A stretch of 14,977 nt of DNA from an uncultured Eubacteriales bacterium (GTDB taxonomy: Bacteria > Bacillota > Clostridia > Oscillospirales > Butyricicoccaceae): NCBI GenBank assembly GCA_934630445.1, contig CAKTWY010000046.1:1-14977 (forward strand). The letters are read 5' to 3'. The notes beneath the pieces were generated by a model. That model was not told where the DNA came from. It saw only the letters and a list, made by a program, of their open reading frames with translations, and made no database searches. The position numbers and the translations under genes are program-made. Of the stretch, positions 6,043 through 13,487 are shown in pieces; position 1 is the stretch's first letter; each line of letters begins with the position of its first letter.

Positions 6043-7311
6043 TCAGTCAAGCGATACGGTGATCACAGCGTCTTCGCCGCAGCCGCTGAGCGCCGCCGTG
6101 TCGATCTCAATACTTTCCATCTCGCCGGGTGTGAATTTTACGTTGCGCACGCTGCCGAGCACCGTGTCGCCGCACCGGGCGGTGATCTTCGCCTTCTCAT
6201 AGATGTCCGACACGCGGAACAAAAGCTTGCATGTTTCCGCGCCTGCGGAAACGAGCACGTTCTGCGGCACGATATAGCGCACGCCGCGCCCCGCCTGTGT
6301 GCGCACGGCGCGCGCTGCCGCGTCCGCCGCCGGATCTGCCGCGAAAGCCGCGGCATAGCGCCCTGCAATGCGGCTCTCCGCCGTGACGTTATCGACCAGG
6401 TCGTGCACATGCACAACATTCCCGCAGGCGAACACGCCTGGAACGGAGGTCTCCATATGCGAGGTGACGACGGGGCCCTGCGTGAGCGCATCGAGCGCGA
6501 CGCCCATCTCCAGGGAGAGTTCATTCTCCGGAATCAGGCCCACGGATAAGAGCAGCGTGTCGCACGCGACATACTCCATCGTCTCGGGAATGGGGCGGCG
6601 GTTCTGATCGAGCGCCGCGACCGTGACGCCTTCAAGGCGCTTCTTGCCATGCACCTGTACAACCGTGTGAGAGAGGCGCAGGGGGATGTCAAAATCGTTC
6701 AGGCACTGCACGATATTGCGCGTAAGGCCCCCTGAAAAGGGCATCGCCTCCAGCACCATCTTGACCGTTGCGCCTTCGAGCGTCATGCGTCTGGCCATGA
6801 TCAGGCCGATATCCCCCGAACCCAGGATAACGACATTTTTGCCCGGCATGTAGCCCTCGATATTCATATAGCGCTGTGCCGCGCCGGCGGTAAAGATGCC
6901 CGCCGGCCGCGTGCCTGCAATGCCGATCGCGCCGCGTGTGCGCTCGCGGCAGCCCATGGCAAGCACCACCGCACCCGCCTCGACATCCATGAGCCCCGCG
7001 GCGGAAAGCACGGTGACGACGCGCTGCTGGGAGATGTGCATGACCATGGCGTCGAGGAGGATCTCAATCTGCTCGCTGTGCGCCTCGTCGATAAAGCGCC
7101 CCGCGTACTCCGGGCCTGTCAGCTCCTCGCCGAAAATATGAAGGCCAAAGCCCGTATGGATGCACTGCTGCAGGATCCCGCCTGCCTCGTGATTGCGCTC
7201 CAAAATGGTGACGCTTTTCGCGCCGTTGCGCTTGGCTTCAATGGCGGCTGCAAGGCCTGCCGGCCCGCCGCCGATGACAACGACATCGCGCCTGATCGTC
7301 TCCTTCGCCAT
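6043..7311 (-). CDS. NAD(P)/FAD-dependent oxidoreductase of the glycerol-3-phosphate dehydrogenase module
   Basis: This flavoprotein has 422 residues. The N-terminal FAD-binding Rossmann motif VVIGGGPAG is at 11-19, a second dinucleotide motif VILGSGDIG at 161-169 should bind NAD(P)H, and a C-terminal FAD contact segment GVFACGNVVHVHDLVD follows. The start at 7311 overlaps the stop of the GlpA-like gene as TAATG and has GGGAGG about nine bases upstream, so the two are translationally coupled; a longer reading frame extending to 7458 only shadows the upstream gene. It corresponds in place to GlpB but has the fold of a pyridine-nucleotide disulfide oxidoreductase relative. I infer that it passes electrons between the GlpA-like flavoprotein and NAD(H), possibly with the DUF1667 protein. 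The partner electron carrier is not shown by sequence. Confidence 0.92.
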   Translation of the reverse strand: MAKETIRRDVVVIGGGPAGLAAAIEAKRNGAKSVTILERNHEAGGILQQCIHTGFGLHIFGEELTGPEYAGRFIDEAHSEQIEILLDAMVMHISQQRVVTVLSAAGLMDVEAGAVVLAMGCRERTRGAIGIAGTRPAGIFTAGAAQRYMNIEGYMPGKNVVILGSGDIGLIMARRMTLEGATVKMVLEAMPFSGGLTRNIVQCLNDFDIPLRLSHTVVQVHGKKRLEGVTVAALDQNRRPIPETMEYVACDTLLLSVGLIPENELSLEMGVALDALTQGPVVTSHMETSVPGVFACGNVVHVHDLVDNVTAESRIAGRYAAAFAADPAADAAARAVRTQAGRGVRYIVPQNVLVSAGAETCKLLFRVSDIYEKAKITARCGDTVLGSVRNVKFTPGEMESIEIDTAALSGCGEDAVITVSLD

Positions 7312-8765
7312 TATCTTTCCTCCCTTGCAGTTCCGGTTTTCGTCTTTCCGATGAGGATCTCCGACCCCGGACCGGACTTCGTGATCTGCCACACGTCCAT
7401 GCCCAGCTCCGCGGCCAGGATGTCCGTGATCTTCGGCCCGCAGAAGCCGCCCTGGCACCGCCCCATCCCTGCCCGCGTACGGCGCTTGACACCGTCGAGC
7501 GTCGTCGCGGGCACCGCGCGGTGGATCGCGTCCACGATCTCACCCTCGCTGATCTTCTCGCAGCGGCAGACGATCCTGCCGTAAGCAGGGTTTTTCCCCA
7601 CCATGGCCGCAAGCTCCTCCTCCGGCAGCTCATGCAGCACCGGCGTGCGCGGGCGGATGGGGTCAAACTGCGCGCGCTTTTCCGCTTTCGCAGCCGCTGC
7701 GATCTCCGCTGCGGCATGCGCGCCGATCGCAGGCGCGGAGGTAAGGCCCGGCGACTCGATCGCCGCGGCGTAATAGAGGTTCTCCACCTTGTCGGAGAAG
7801 CCGATAATGAAGTCACCCGTCGACCCCGTGGCACGAAGGCCGGCAAAGGATGTGATCGTATAGCGCGGATCGATCATCGGCACAGACCTGCGTCCGCCCG
7901 CGAGGACCTCGGCAAGGCCGTCCGGCGTGGTAGCGGTGTCCGCCTTGTCGTCCACATAATTGGCGTTCGGTCCGACAAAAAGGTTCCCGTCCACCGTGGG
8001 AGAGACGAGGATGCCCTTCGTATGGTTCTTCGGCGTCTGGAAGATGACGTGGCTCACGGTCTTTCCGACGCGCTTGTCCATCAGCATATACTCGCCCTTG
8101 CGCGGCGTGATCCGGAAAAAGCCGTCGCCACAGAGCGCTGCGATAGCGTCCGCACCGACGCCCGCCGCGTCGATGAGATAGCGGCAGGTGTACTCGCCCG
8201 TGCTCGTGCGCAGATGGAAAAGGCCATCTTTGCGCTCTACGCCGGTCACTTCAGTATTGAAACGGTACTGCGCGCCGTTGATCACCGCACTTTCCAGCGC
8301 GCCGAACGTCAGCTCGTACGGGCAGACGATCGCGCCGGTCGGAGCGTGAAGCGCGCCGATCGCTTCCGGCGCGATATGCGGCTCAAGCGCCCTGAGCGCA
8401 TCGCGGTCAATGATCTCAAGCCCCTGCACACCGTTTTTCAGGCCGTTTTCATAAAGCGTGCGGATCGTCGCCATGTCCGCCTCATCAAACGCAACGACCA
8501 GCGAGGAGACGTGCTGGAACGGCACGTGCAGATCGCGGCATACGCGCTCCATCATGCCATTTCCAAGGACGTTGAATTTTGCCTTGTTCGTACCGGCCGC
8601 CGCGTCAAACCCCGCGTGCACAATGCCGCTGTTGGCAGCGCTCGCCCCCGTCGCGGCGTCGTAGGAACGATCGAGCACACATACGCTCAGTTCATACGCG
8701 CGCAGCTCCCTTGCGATAAATGAGCCGGTCACGCCCGCGCCGATCACGATGACATCGAAATTCAT
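7311..8765 (-). CDS. glpA: GlpA-like FAD-dependent glycerol-3-phosphate dehydrogenase with C-terminal BFD [2Fe-2S] domain
   Basis: This 484-residue enzyme should oxidise glycerol-3-phosphate to dihydroxyacetone phosphate, feeding glycolysis. The N-terminal FAD motif VIVIGAGVTG and the DAO-type segment GASAANSGIVHAGFD are clear. The C-terminal BFD-like [2Fe-2S] domain has Cys400-x-Cys402 (VCRCEKIS) and Cys437-x4-Cys442 (GRCQGGFC). Start ATG 8765 has GGAGGT at 8771-8776. It is the first of three coupled genes (TAATG overlap with the next). The leader carries a promoter with a cre-like site and a terminator hairpin, and glpP lies just upstream, which supports the glycerol-3-phosphate assignment. 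Members of this family can also act on related 2-hydroxyacids, but the GlpP context makes glycerol-3-phosphate the best guess. Confidence 0.9.
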   Translation of the reverse strand: MNFDVIVIGAGVTGSFIARELRAYELSVCVLDRSYDAATGASAANSGIVHAGFDAAAGTNKAKFNVLGNGMMERVCRDLHVPFQHVSSLVVAFDEADMATIRTLYENGLKNGVQGLEIIDRDALRALEPHIAPEAIGALHAPTGAIVCPYELTFGALESAVINGAQYRFNTEVTGVERKDGLFHLRTSTGEYTCRYLIDAAGVGADAIAALCGDGFFRITPRKGEYMLMDKRVGKTVSHVIFQTPKNHTKGILVSPTVDGNLFVGPNANYVDDKADTATTPDGLAEVLAGGRRSVPMIDPRYTITSFAGLRATGSTGDFIIGFSDKVENLYYAAAIESPGLTSAPAIGAHAAAEIAAAAKAEKRAQFDPIRPRTPVLHELPEEELAAMVGKNPAYGRIVCRCEKISEGEIVDAIHRAVPATTLDGVKRRTRAGMGRCQGGFCGPKITDILAAELGMDVWQITKSGPGSEILIGKTKTGTAREER

Positions 8766-8815
8766 AGGGCACCTCCATCATTTGTTCGAATGTGCTGCGC
8801 CGCTTTTTACACAGC

Positions 8816-8856
8816 AAAAAAAGCCACAGCAAAGCCAGGGCCAAGGCCCTGCTCTG
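8816..8856 (-). terminator. Leader attenuator of glpA, likely GlpP target
   Basis: In the untranslated leader, about 50 bp before the glpA start, the minus strand can fold CAGAGCA (8850-8856) with TGCTGTG (8825-8831, one mismatch), with an inner stem GGGCC/GGCCC, followed by seven Ts (8816-8822). An alternative hairpin CAGGGC-CTTG-GCCCTG competes for the same bases. A terminator with an alternative fold, upstream of a glycerol-3-phosphate dehydrogenase gene and beside glpP, is the arrangement known for B. subtilis glpD. Confidence 0.6.
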
Positions 8857-8903
8857 ATGTGACTCAACAACTCAACACATTCATATTATCTGATTATGCT
8901 TAT

Positions 8904-8932
8904 AGTATACCGCGCCGAAATGCAAAAAGCAA
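8904..8932 (-). promoter_or_regulatory. Promoter candidate for the glpA operon
   Basis: On the minus strand TTGCTT (8927-8932), a 17-base spacer and TATACT (8904-8909) form a promoter with a good -10 and a weak -35. It lies within the 233-bp gap between glpP and glpA and upstream of the attenuator, so the leader would be about 130 bases. Confidence 0.55.
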
Positions 8933-8941
8933 GCGCTTTGG
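8928..8941. promoter_or_regulatory. CcpA-type cre-like site overlapping the glpA promoter
   Basis: Minus-strand CCAAAGCGCTTGCT matches the cre pattern TGAAAGCGCTTTCA at 10 of 14 positions, including the whole AAGCGCTT core. It overlaps the -35 element, the position expected for catabolite repression by CcpA. Confidence 0.55.
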
Positions 8942-8998
8942 AAAAGAAAATCATCTTTTTGACAGGCGCCCTGTCTCCTTCCGTCCGGCGCAAGGTCC

Positions 8999-9574
8999 TC
9001 AGCCGAGCGCCGCCGTGTCCAGATCCCAAAGCGCGCGCGCGCCTGTCGACAGGGCACACGCCCCCGCGTCGAGCGCGAGGCGCACATCGTCGGCCGTGAC
9101 GGCAAGGCCGCCTGCGATGACCGGCGTCTTCACCGCGCCGCACATGCGGCGGATGGCCGTCGGCGTAACGGCGGGCATGATCTCGGCCATGTCAGGCTTC
9201 AGATCGCGAATGGTGCGCACTGCCGTTTCAAACGACTGGCTGTCGACCATGAAAAAACGCTGTATCACAAACATCCCTTCGGCCATGAGATAGCGCGCCA
9301 GCGCGCTCTTTGTCGTGATCACCCCGTCCGGCCGGATGACATTGGAAAGATATTTGGCCCCGCTTTTGTCTTTTCCGAGGCCTTCTATAAAATCCATATG
9401 TGCAAAAACCGGCTTCCCCGCGGCTTTTACGCGCGCGACCGTCTCCGGCAGGCTGGAAATATCCGAACTCAAAAGAAAAACGGCCGACGCGCCGGAATGC
9501 AGCGCATGCGTGAGCGCTTCCTCGCTGCGCACCGCCGCAATGACGGAACGCGCCGCAATCAGCTGTGGTCTCAT
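8999..9574 (-). CDS. glpP: Glycerol-3-phosphate responsive antiterminator GlpP
   Basis: This 191-residue RNA-binding regulator has the TIM-barrel-like GlpP fold. In Bacillus subtilis, GlpP with glycerol-3-phosphate lets RNA polymerase pass terminators in glp leaders. Recognisable segments: AVFLLSSDISSL, PVFAHMDFIEGLGKD..GAKYLS, PDGVITTKS, the FMVDSQSFETA region, DMAEIMPAV and PVIAGGLAVTADDV (phosphate-binding end of the barrel). Length is that of the family (about 190). ATG 9574 has GGGAGG at 9580-9585. It lies 69 bp after the PfkB kinase gene with only a U-less hairpin between, so it may be co-transcribed with the lacI-GH4-pfkB genes. The glpA leader downstream is its likely target. Confidence 0.94.
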   Translation of the reverse strand: MRPQLIAARSVIAAVRSEEALTHALHSGASAVFLLSSDISSLPETVARVKAAGKPVFAHMDFIEGLGKDKSGAKYLSNVIRPDGVITTKSALARYLMAEGMFVIQRFFMVDSQSFETAVRTIRDLKPDMAEIMPAVTPTAIRRMCGAVKTPVIAGGLAVTADDVRLALDAGACALSTGARALWDLDTAALG

Positions 9575-9602
9575 AATAGCCTCCCGTCAGCCTCGGCAGG
9601 CC

Positions 9603-9634
9603 GCCGGGAAGAGCGCACAGGGCCCCCTCCCGGC
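9603..9634 (-). other. Hairpin between the PfkB kinase gene and glpP
   Basis: Arms GCCGGGA (9603-9609) and TCCCGGC (9628-9634) form a 7-bp stem in the 69-bp gap. No U tract follows on the minus strand, so it is not a good intrinsic terminator. It may act in mRNA stability or processing. Confidence 0.35.
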
Positions 9635-9643
9635 AGCACCGCG

Positions 9644-10555
9644 TCAGCAGTACAGCGTTTTGTAGTACGCAAGCAGCGTCTTTTCATCCATCTCAGCCGC
9701 GAGACATCCGTGCTTTGTCACACAGTTCCCACCCATGATGTTGCCGAAAGCGGTGCTCTCCCGCATCGAATGGCCGTGATAGATCCCATAGATAAAGCCC
9801 GCGATAAACGCGTCGCCCGCACCGGTCGAATCGACATGCACAAAATTGTCCGTCGAAGGTACGTGCACCGTCCTGCCATTCTCCTTGATGATGCAGCCAT
9901 GGCGGCTGAGCTTGACCATGGGGTTGGGAATATACTCTGCAAGCGCGTCGAGCGCTTCCTCCGGCGTCTGAACGCCCATGATCTTCGGCGCTTCCTTCTC
10001 GTTTGGCGTAAAGTAGTCGATGTATGTGAACGCCTCGCGGTACATATCGAATGACAGCTCATCCGTCCAGTACGAATCGAGGATCAGCGTCGCGCCCTCG
10101 CGCTTCAAGCGCCGCCATACATCGTCGTAGCCGAGGCGGATATACGCCACGCGCGCGCCGCGGTAAAGTTCATACATCTCCCCTTCCGGGATGTTCATGT
10201 ACGCGCCCCCATCCGGCTCAAAGCTCGCAAACGCGCGGTCATGCTTCGTCGACATGACGGAGGTAATGGCCAGCGGATCCGCCAGCACGCCGCGGTAAAG
10301 GTTCTCGTAGCACACGCCGTAATCGCCCAGCATGCGCTGCGCCAGCGCGCTCAGATTTCCCTTTCCCAGGAAAAGGCCGAGCTTGTGGGGCACGCCCAGC
10401 CGCTTCAGATGGATGAGCGTCGCCGGCGAGCCGCCGCCGAACTGCATGGTAAATCCCTTTGAGTAGATTTCCTCCCCCAGCGCGGGGAGGCGCTCCATCC
10501 CGCCGTAGATAAAGTCCATGCAGATCTTTCCGATGGAAACTACCTGATCATTCAT
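9644..10555 (-). CDS. PfkB family carbohydrate kinase
   Basis: This 303-residue sugar or nucleoside kinase belongs to the ribokinase/PfkB fold and transfers phosphate from ATP to a hydroxyl of its substrate. Visible motifs: the substrate-side di-glycine region QFGGGSPATL (38-47), FTPNEKEA in the centre, and the signature DSTGAGDAF at 242-250 with catalytic base Asp248. Length is normal (about 300-320). ATG 10555 (MNDQVVSIG) is chosen because a GGGGGG run sits seven bases upstream; ATG 10561 is too close to it and GTG 10585 would overlap the upstream stop. It follows the GH4 gene by 20 bp and so probably phosphorylates the sugar released by that enzyme or trims its product. The specific sugar cannot be read from sequence. 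Confidence 0.9.
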   Translation of the reverse strand: MNDQVVSIGKICMDFIYGGMERLPALGEEIYSKGFTMQFGGGSPATLIHLKRLGVPHKLGLFLGKGNLSALAQRMLGDYGVCYENLYRGVLADPLAITSVMSTKHDRAFASFEPDGGAYMNIPEGEMYELYRGARVAYIRLGYDDVWRRLKREGATLILDSYWTDELSFDMYREAFTYIDYFTPNEKEAPKIMGVQTPEEALDALAEYIPNPMVKLSRHGCIIKENGRTVHVPSTDNFVHVDSTGAGDAFIAGFIYGIYHGHSMRESTAFGNIMGGNCVTKHGCLAAEMDEKTLLAYYKTLYC

Positions 10556-10575
10556 CGTCATGCCCCCCGAACACT

Positions 10576-11949
10576 TCAGTTCCACGCGCCGACAAAGTCC
10601 TTATGCGCCTCGAGGTACTCGTCGACGAGCGCTTTGGCCAGCGAATAGGAATTGATGAGCGGATGCACCATCAGCGCGTCGACCGCAAGGTCGCGGTCCT
10701 TTGTCAGGATAGCGCGCACGGCGTTGCGCTCATAAAGCTTCATCGTGCGGATCAGGTTTTTCGCGCTCTCCGGAAGCGCAAGCGTCATCTTCTTCGGGAA
10801 AGCGCCCTCCGGCCCGATATAGCAGGACGTTTCGACCACGTCGTCGTCCTCGAGCCAGTCTACCGTGCCGTTATTGGGCACGCAAAGGACCATCTCGCTC
10901 TGCTTTTGCTCGATCTTCGCCTTGATGAACGCCATCGCGATGCCCGCGTAGCCGCCCTCGTCCGGGGTGTAGATGTCATACAGCGGCACCGCTCCCTCGT
11001 CGCGTACGACAGACGTCTCCGTCGCCATATAGCTTGCCTCACGGCGGTGGTTGAAATCGGAGTAAATGCGCAGCATCGCGTCAAACTCGCGCTCCGGGTC
11101 CATGTGCGTCAGCTCCTTGAGCATATCGCGGTTGAACTCCACAATGCTCTCTCCGCGCGTCTTCTCCGTCACGGCGAGGTTGCGCTCCGCCTTTTCGCGG
11201 TAATAGAAATAATAGAGGTACTCGTTCATGAGAAGGCCCACATGCTCCAGCAGCTCCGGCTCAAAATAGCGCAGATCCGTCTGCGCGTAAATCGACTTGT
11301 CGGCAATCAGATCCTTGGTGATGTCCTTCCCATCCTTGAGGAAATTGCCGAAATAAGACAGGTGGTTTAAGCCGAACACGTCCATCCGGCAGCTTTCCAG
11401 CGTGCCGCCGACATGCTTGACCAGCTGGCGCAGCACGCCGGACGGCGCGTCGCAGATGCCGTATACGAAGTCATAGCCGAGATTTCTCATCGCCTGGGTC
11501 ACAAGGCCCGCGGGATTGGTGAAGTTGAAGACCATCGCGCCCGGCTTTGCGAGCTTTTTCACCATTTCGCAGTAGTCGGCCAGAACCGGGATCGAGCGCA
11601 TCGCCATGGCAAATCCGCCCGCGCCCGTCGTCTCCTGTCCGATCAGGCCGTGCGCGATCGCAATGCGCTCGTCCTTCGTGCGCGGCACGTCGCCGCCGAC
11701 GCGGATGGTCGTGATGACAAAGTCCGCATCGCGGATGGCATCCTCCGCATTCGAAGTCAGCGTGATTTTTACATCTGCGTTCAGGCGTTTTCCGACCTCG
11801 CGCGCCATGCCGCCGAAGACGCGCAGCTTCTCCTCGTCGATATCCATGAATACAAGCTCGCTGATGCCGAGTACTTTGGCCTGGTGCGAAAGGCTCTTGG
11901 CAAGCATGAGTGCGCGTACGCCGCCGCCGCCGAGAATGGTAAGTTTCAT
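10576..11949 (-). CDS. GH4 glycosidase, 6-phospho-glucosidase-like, with CDAP motif
   Basis: This 457-residue glycoside hydrolase of family 4 should use NAD+ and a divalent metal to cleave glycosidic bonds by oxidation-elimination. The N-terminal Rossmann motif LTILGGGGVRA is followed by MDIDEEKL (adenosine ribose binding). TNPAG is at 144-148, GICDAPSG carries the metal-ligand Cys166, and GLNHLSYF has the second ligand His196. NPAG and the general look favour the phospho-glycosidase branch. The subgroup signature is CDAP, whereas the published ones are CNVP (6-phospho-beta-glucosidase), CDMP (6-phospho-alpha-glucosidase), CHSV, CHGx and CHEV. ATG 11949 has GGAGG eight bases upstream. It starts 19 bp after the lacI gene and is followed by the PfkB kinase gene. 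Family is sure, substrate open. No PTS gene that would supply a phosphorylated substrate is visible. Confidence 0.9.
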   Translation of the reverse strand: MKLTILGGGGVRALMLAKSLSHQAKVLGISELVFMDIDEEKLRVFGGMAREVGKRLNADVKITLTSNAEDAIRDADFVITTIRVGGDVPRTKDERIAIAHGLIGQETTGAGGFAMAMRSIPVLADYCEMVKKLAKPGAMVFNFTNPAGLVTQAMRNLGYDFVYGICDAPSGVLRQLVKHVGGTLESCRMDVFGLNHLSYFGNFLKDGKDITKDLIADKSIYAQTDLRYFEPELLEHVGLLMNEYLYYFYYREKAERNLAVTEKTRGESIVEFNRDMLKELTHMDPEREFDAMLRIYSDFNHRREASYMATETSVVRDEGAVPLYDIYTPDEGGYAGIAMAFIKAKIEQKQSEMVLCVPNNGTVDWLEDDDVVETSCYIGPEGAFPKKMTLALPESAKNLIRTMKLYERNAVRAILTKDRDLAVDALMVHPLINSYSLAKALVDEYLEAHKDFVGAWN

Positions 11950-11968
11950 GATCTGTTCCTCCGTTATA

Positions 11969-13045
11969 TCATATTTTACCGTGCGGAGCACTTTGCCCGC
12001 CCGGCGCTGTACCAAATGAATTCTGCGCGCTGCGCGCGGGAGCGCTGCTCTCGCGCTGGATAAATTCGTGCTTGACCGTGATCGTCGAGGGCCCGGCCTC
12101 CGGCGTTTCGATATGACGGATCAGCTCCTCTGCCGCGATACGGCCCATCTCGTCGAGCGGCTTCCGGATCGTGGACAGGCGCGGGCGCACGCGCGCGGCG
12201 ATCGCCGCATCGTCAAAGCCCACCACGGACAGCTCCTCCGGCACGCGCAGCCCCGCATCGAGCGCCGCCGTCATTGCGCCGACCGCACAGTCGTCGCTGG
12301 CGGCAAACACCGCTGTCGGCCGCTCTCCCGTGCGCAGAAGTTCGCTCATATGGCGGTATCCGTCGTCGTAGCTGAGCCTTCCATACCTGAAAAACATCTC
12401 CCCCGGTTCATACCCGTACGCGCGCAGCGCTTCCTCCGCGCCGCGGCTCCTGAGCTCCCCCGAGGAATATTCGTCCAGCACGTCGCAGAAGACCGCGATC
12501 TTCCGGTGCCCGTCCTCCAAAAGGCGCTGCACCGCAAGGCGCGCCGCGGCGTAATCGTCGATCACGACCACGCTGCAGTTTTTTACCGCTTCACGTGTCA
12601 GACGCACCGTGCACGCGACGACCGGCACATCGAGCGTGCTGAGCAGCTCGCCCACCCGTCCATCCGTCTTCTCATGCAGGATGATCAGCCCGTCGACCCG
12701 CATCTGTCGGAACGCCTCCAGATACTGGCATTCCTTCTTCAGGTCACCCATGATGTTGCACAGCAGAATGTTGTAGCCGCGCTGCGCGGCGCTGCGCTCG
12801 ATGCTCCCGAGGATTGTCGAGGCAAACGAGGTCGAAATATCCGGCACGACGACTCCAATCTGATAGGTGCGCCGCTTGACAAGGCTCCGCGCGAGCGCAT
12901 TGGGCGAATAGTTGAGCTCGTCGATCGCGCGCATGACCCGCTCGCGCGCAGAAGCGCTCACGTTCTTGCCGTTATTCATCACGCGCGAAACGGTTGCCAC
13001 CGAAAGGCCGCACCGCTGCGCCACATCTTCTATGCGTGCGGGCAT
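11969..13045 (-). CDS. LacI family transcriptional regulator
   Basis: This 358-residue repressor has an N-terminal helix-turn-helix (IEDVAQRCGLSVATVSRVMN, residues 5-24), the hinge segment YSPNALARSL, and a periplasmic-binding-protein-like effector domain (IGVVVPDIS..., VVGFDDAAIA, LSTIRKP). ATG 13045 is preceded by AAAGGAGG with seven bases between; a longer frame reaching 13102 would run into the promoter. The last 25 or so residues after QRESS form a low-complexity tail without a family match. It is the first gene of the set running leftward to GH4 and PfkB and is divergent from the second GH4 gene, so it most likely controls both by responding to a sugar or sugar phosphate. The effector is unknown. 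Confidence 0.93.
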   Translation of the reverse strand: MPARIEDVAQRCGLSVATVSRVMNNGKNVSASARERVMRAIDELNYSPNALARSLVKRRTYQIGVVVPDISTSFASTILGSIERSAAQRGYNILLCNIMGDLKKECQYLEAFRQMRVDGLIILHEKTDGRVGELLSTLDVPVVACTVRLTREAVKNCSVVVIDDYAAARLAVQRLLEDGHRKIAVFCDVLDEYSSGELRSRGAEEALRAYGYEPGEMFFRYGRLSYDDGYRHMSELLRTGERPTAVFAASDDCAVGAMTAALDAGLRVPEELSVVGFDDAAIAARVRPRLSTIRKPLDEMGRIAAEELIRHIETPEAGPSTITVKHEFIQRESSAPARSAQNSFGTAPGGQSAPHGKI

Positions 13046-13073
13046 ATCTCCGCCTCCTTTACCGCTCAAATTT

Positions 13074-13102
13074 ATTTTATCACATGTTTTGCTGCAAATC
13101 AA
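13074..13102 (-). promoter_or_regulatory. Promoter of the lacI-GH4-pfkB operon
   Basis: On the minus strand TTGATT (13097-13102), a 17-base spacer and TAAAAT (13074-13079) with a TGA directly before the -10 (extended -10) form a good sigma-A promoter, 29 bp from the chosen lacI start. Confidence 0.65.
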
Positions 13103-13127
13103 TGTGTATTTATTTAAAAATAAAAAT

Positions 13128-13141
13128 TGTAAAGCATTACA
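13128..13141. promoter_or_regulatory. Possible LacI-family operator
   Basis: TGTAAAGCATTACA is an imperfect 14-bp palindrome (five-base arms TGTAA/TTACA, central GC), 25 bp upstream of the lacI -35. LacI-family and CcpA operators have this size and TG...CA ends but usually a central CG. A weaker candidate, CAAAA-N6-TTTTG, lies at 13378-13393, nearer the divergent GH4 gene. Neither repeats the other, so the assignment is tentative. Confidence 0.35.
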
Positions 13142-13201
13142 CTATCAAAAAAGTATTCCATTTTATTGAATCTGCATACTGACATCCGGCCTGTTTTTCC
13201 C

Positions 13202-13221
13202 TGCGCGCCGCGCAGCGCGCA
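13202..13221. repeat. GC-rich inverted repeat in the divergent intergenic region
   Basis: TGCGCGC (13202-13208) and GCGCGCA (13215-13221) with a six-base loop form a strong hairpin within the 442-bp gap between the two divergent genes. It has no U tract. No gene is supported in this gap; besides the lacI promoter and operator candidates it holds AT-rich sequence next to lacI and mixed sequence next to the GH4 gene. Confidence 0.4.
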
Positions 13222-13332
13222 CACAGGCGTAAAAGCGCGGATCTGACGGATCCCCTTCCCTTCATTTTGCATAACTCACCACATCATGACAAATTGTATA
13301 CACAGTATCCAATCCTCCTGCCGGCCGTTCCA

Positions 13333-13341
13333 TGGTATCAT
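13333..13341 (+). promoter_or_regulatory. Weak extended -10 candidate for the CHSV-type GH4 gene
   Basis: TGGTATCAT reads as an extended -10 (TGn plus TATCAT, five of six). No -35 match lies 16-18 bases upstream. It would give a leader of about 140 bases. It is the best candidate I see, but weak. Confidence 0.25.
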
Positions 13342-13487
13342 TGCCTCAAGCCATTTTATAGAGATTGCCGGCTGAAGCAAAACGTTGATTTTGTCAGTTT
13401 ACGGCAGGCGCAAAAGCGGCAAAGCAGCCCGTCTCCGCAGCGATTTGTTTTTGCAGACACTGCCGCCGTACTTAGAAAAGGAGAGGA

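Noticed and set aside
7521..8723. A 400-codon open frame on the plus strand opposite the GlpA-like gene
   Set aside because: It mirrors the GC-rich third-position bias of the real gene, and the predicted protein is Arg/His/Asp-rich with no recognisable domain.
8961..8975. Hairpin GACAGG-CGC-CCTGTC as a terminator of glpP
   Set aside because: On the minus strand the stem is followed by A residues, not Ts, so it lacks the U tract needed.
13202..13254. GC-rich repeats in the divergent gap as part of a CRISPR or repeat array
   Set aside because: Only a single inverted repeat is present, with no regular spacing and no repeated unit.
5523..13342. The exact 11-mer ATGGTATCATT shared by the regions at 5523 and 13332 as a common regulatory site
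   Set aside because: Many 11-base matches are expected by chance in about 15 kb, and the two copies stand in different settings.
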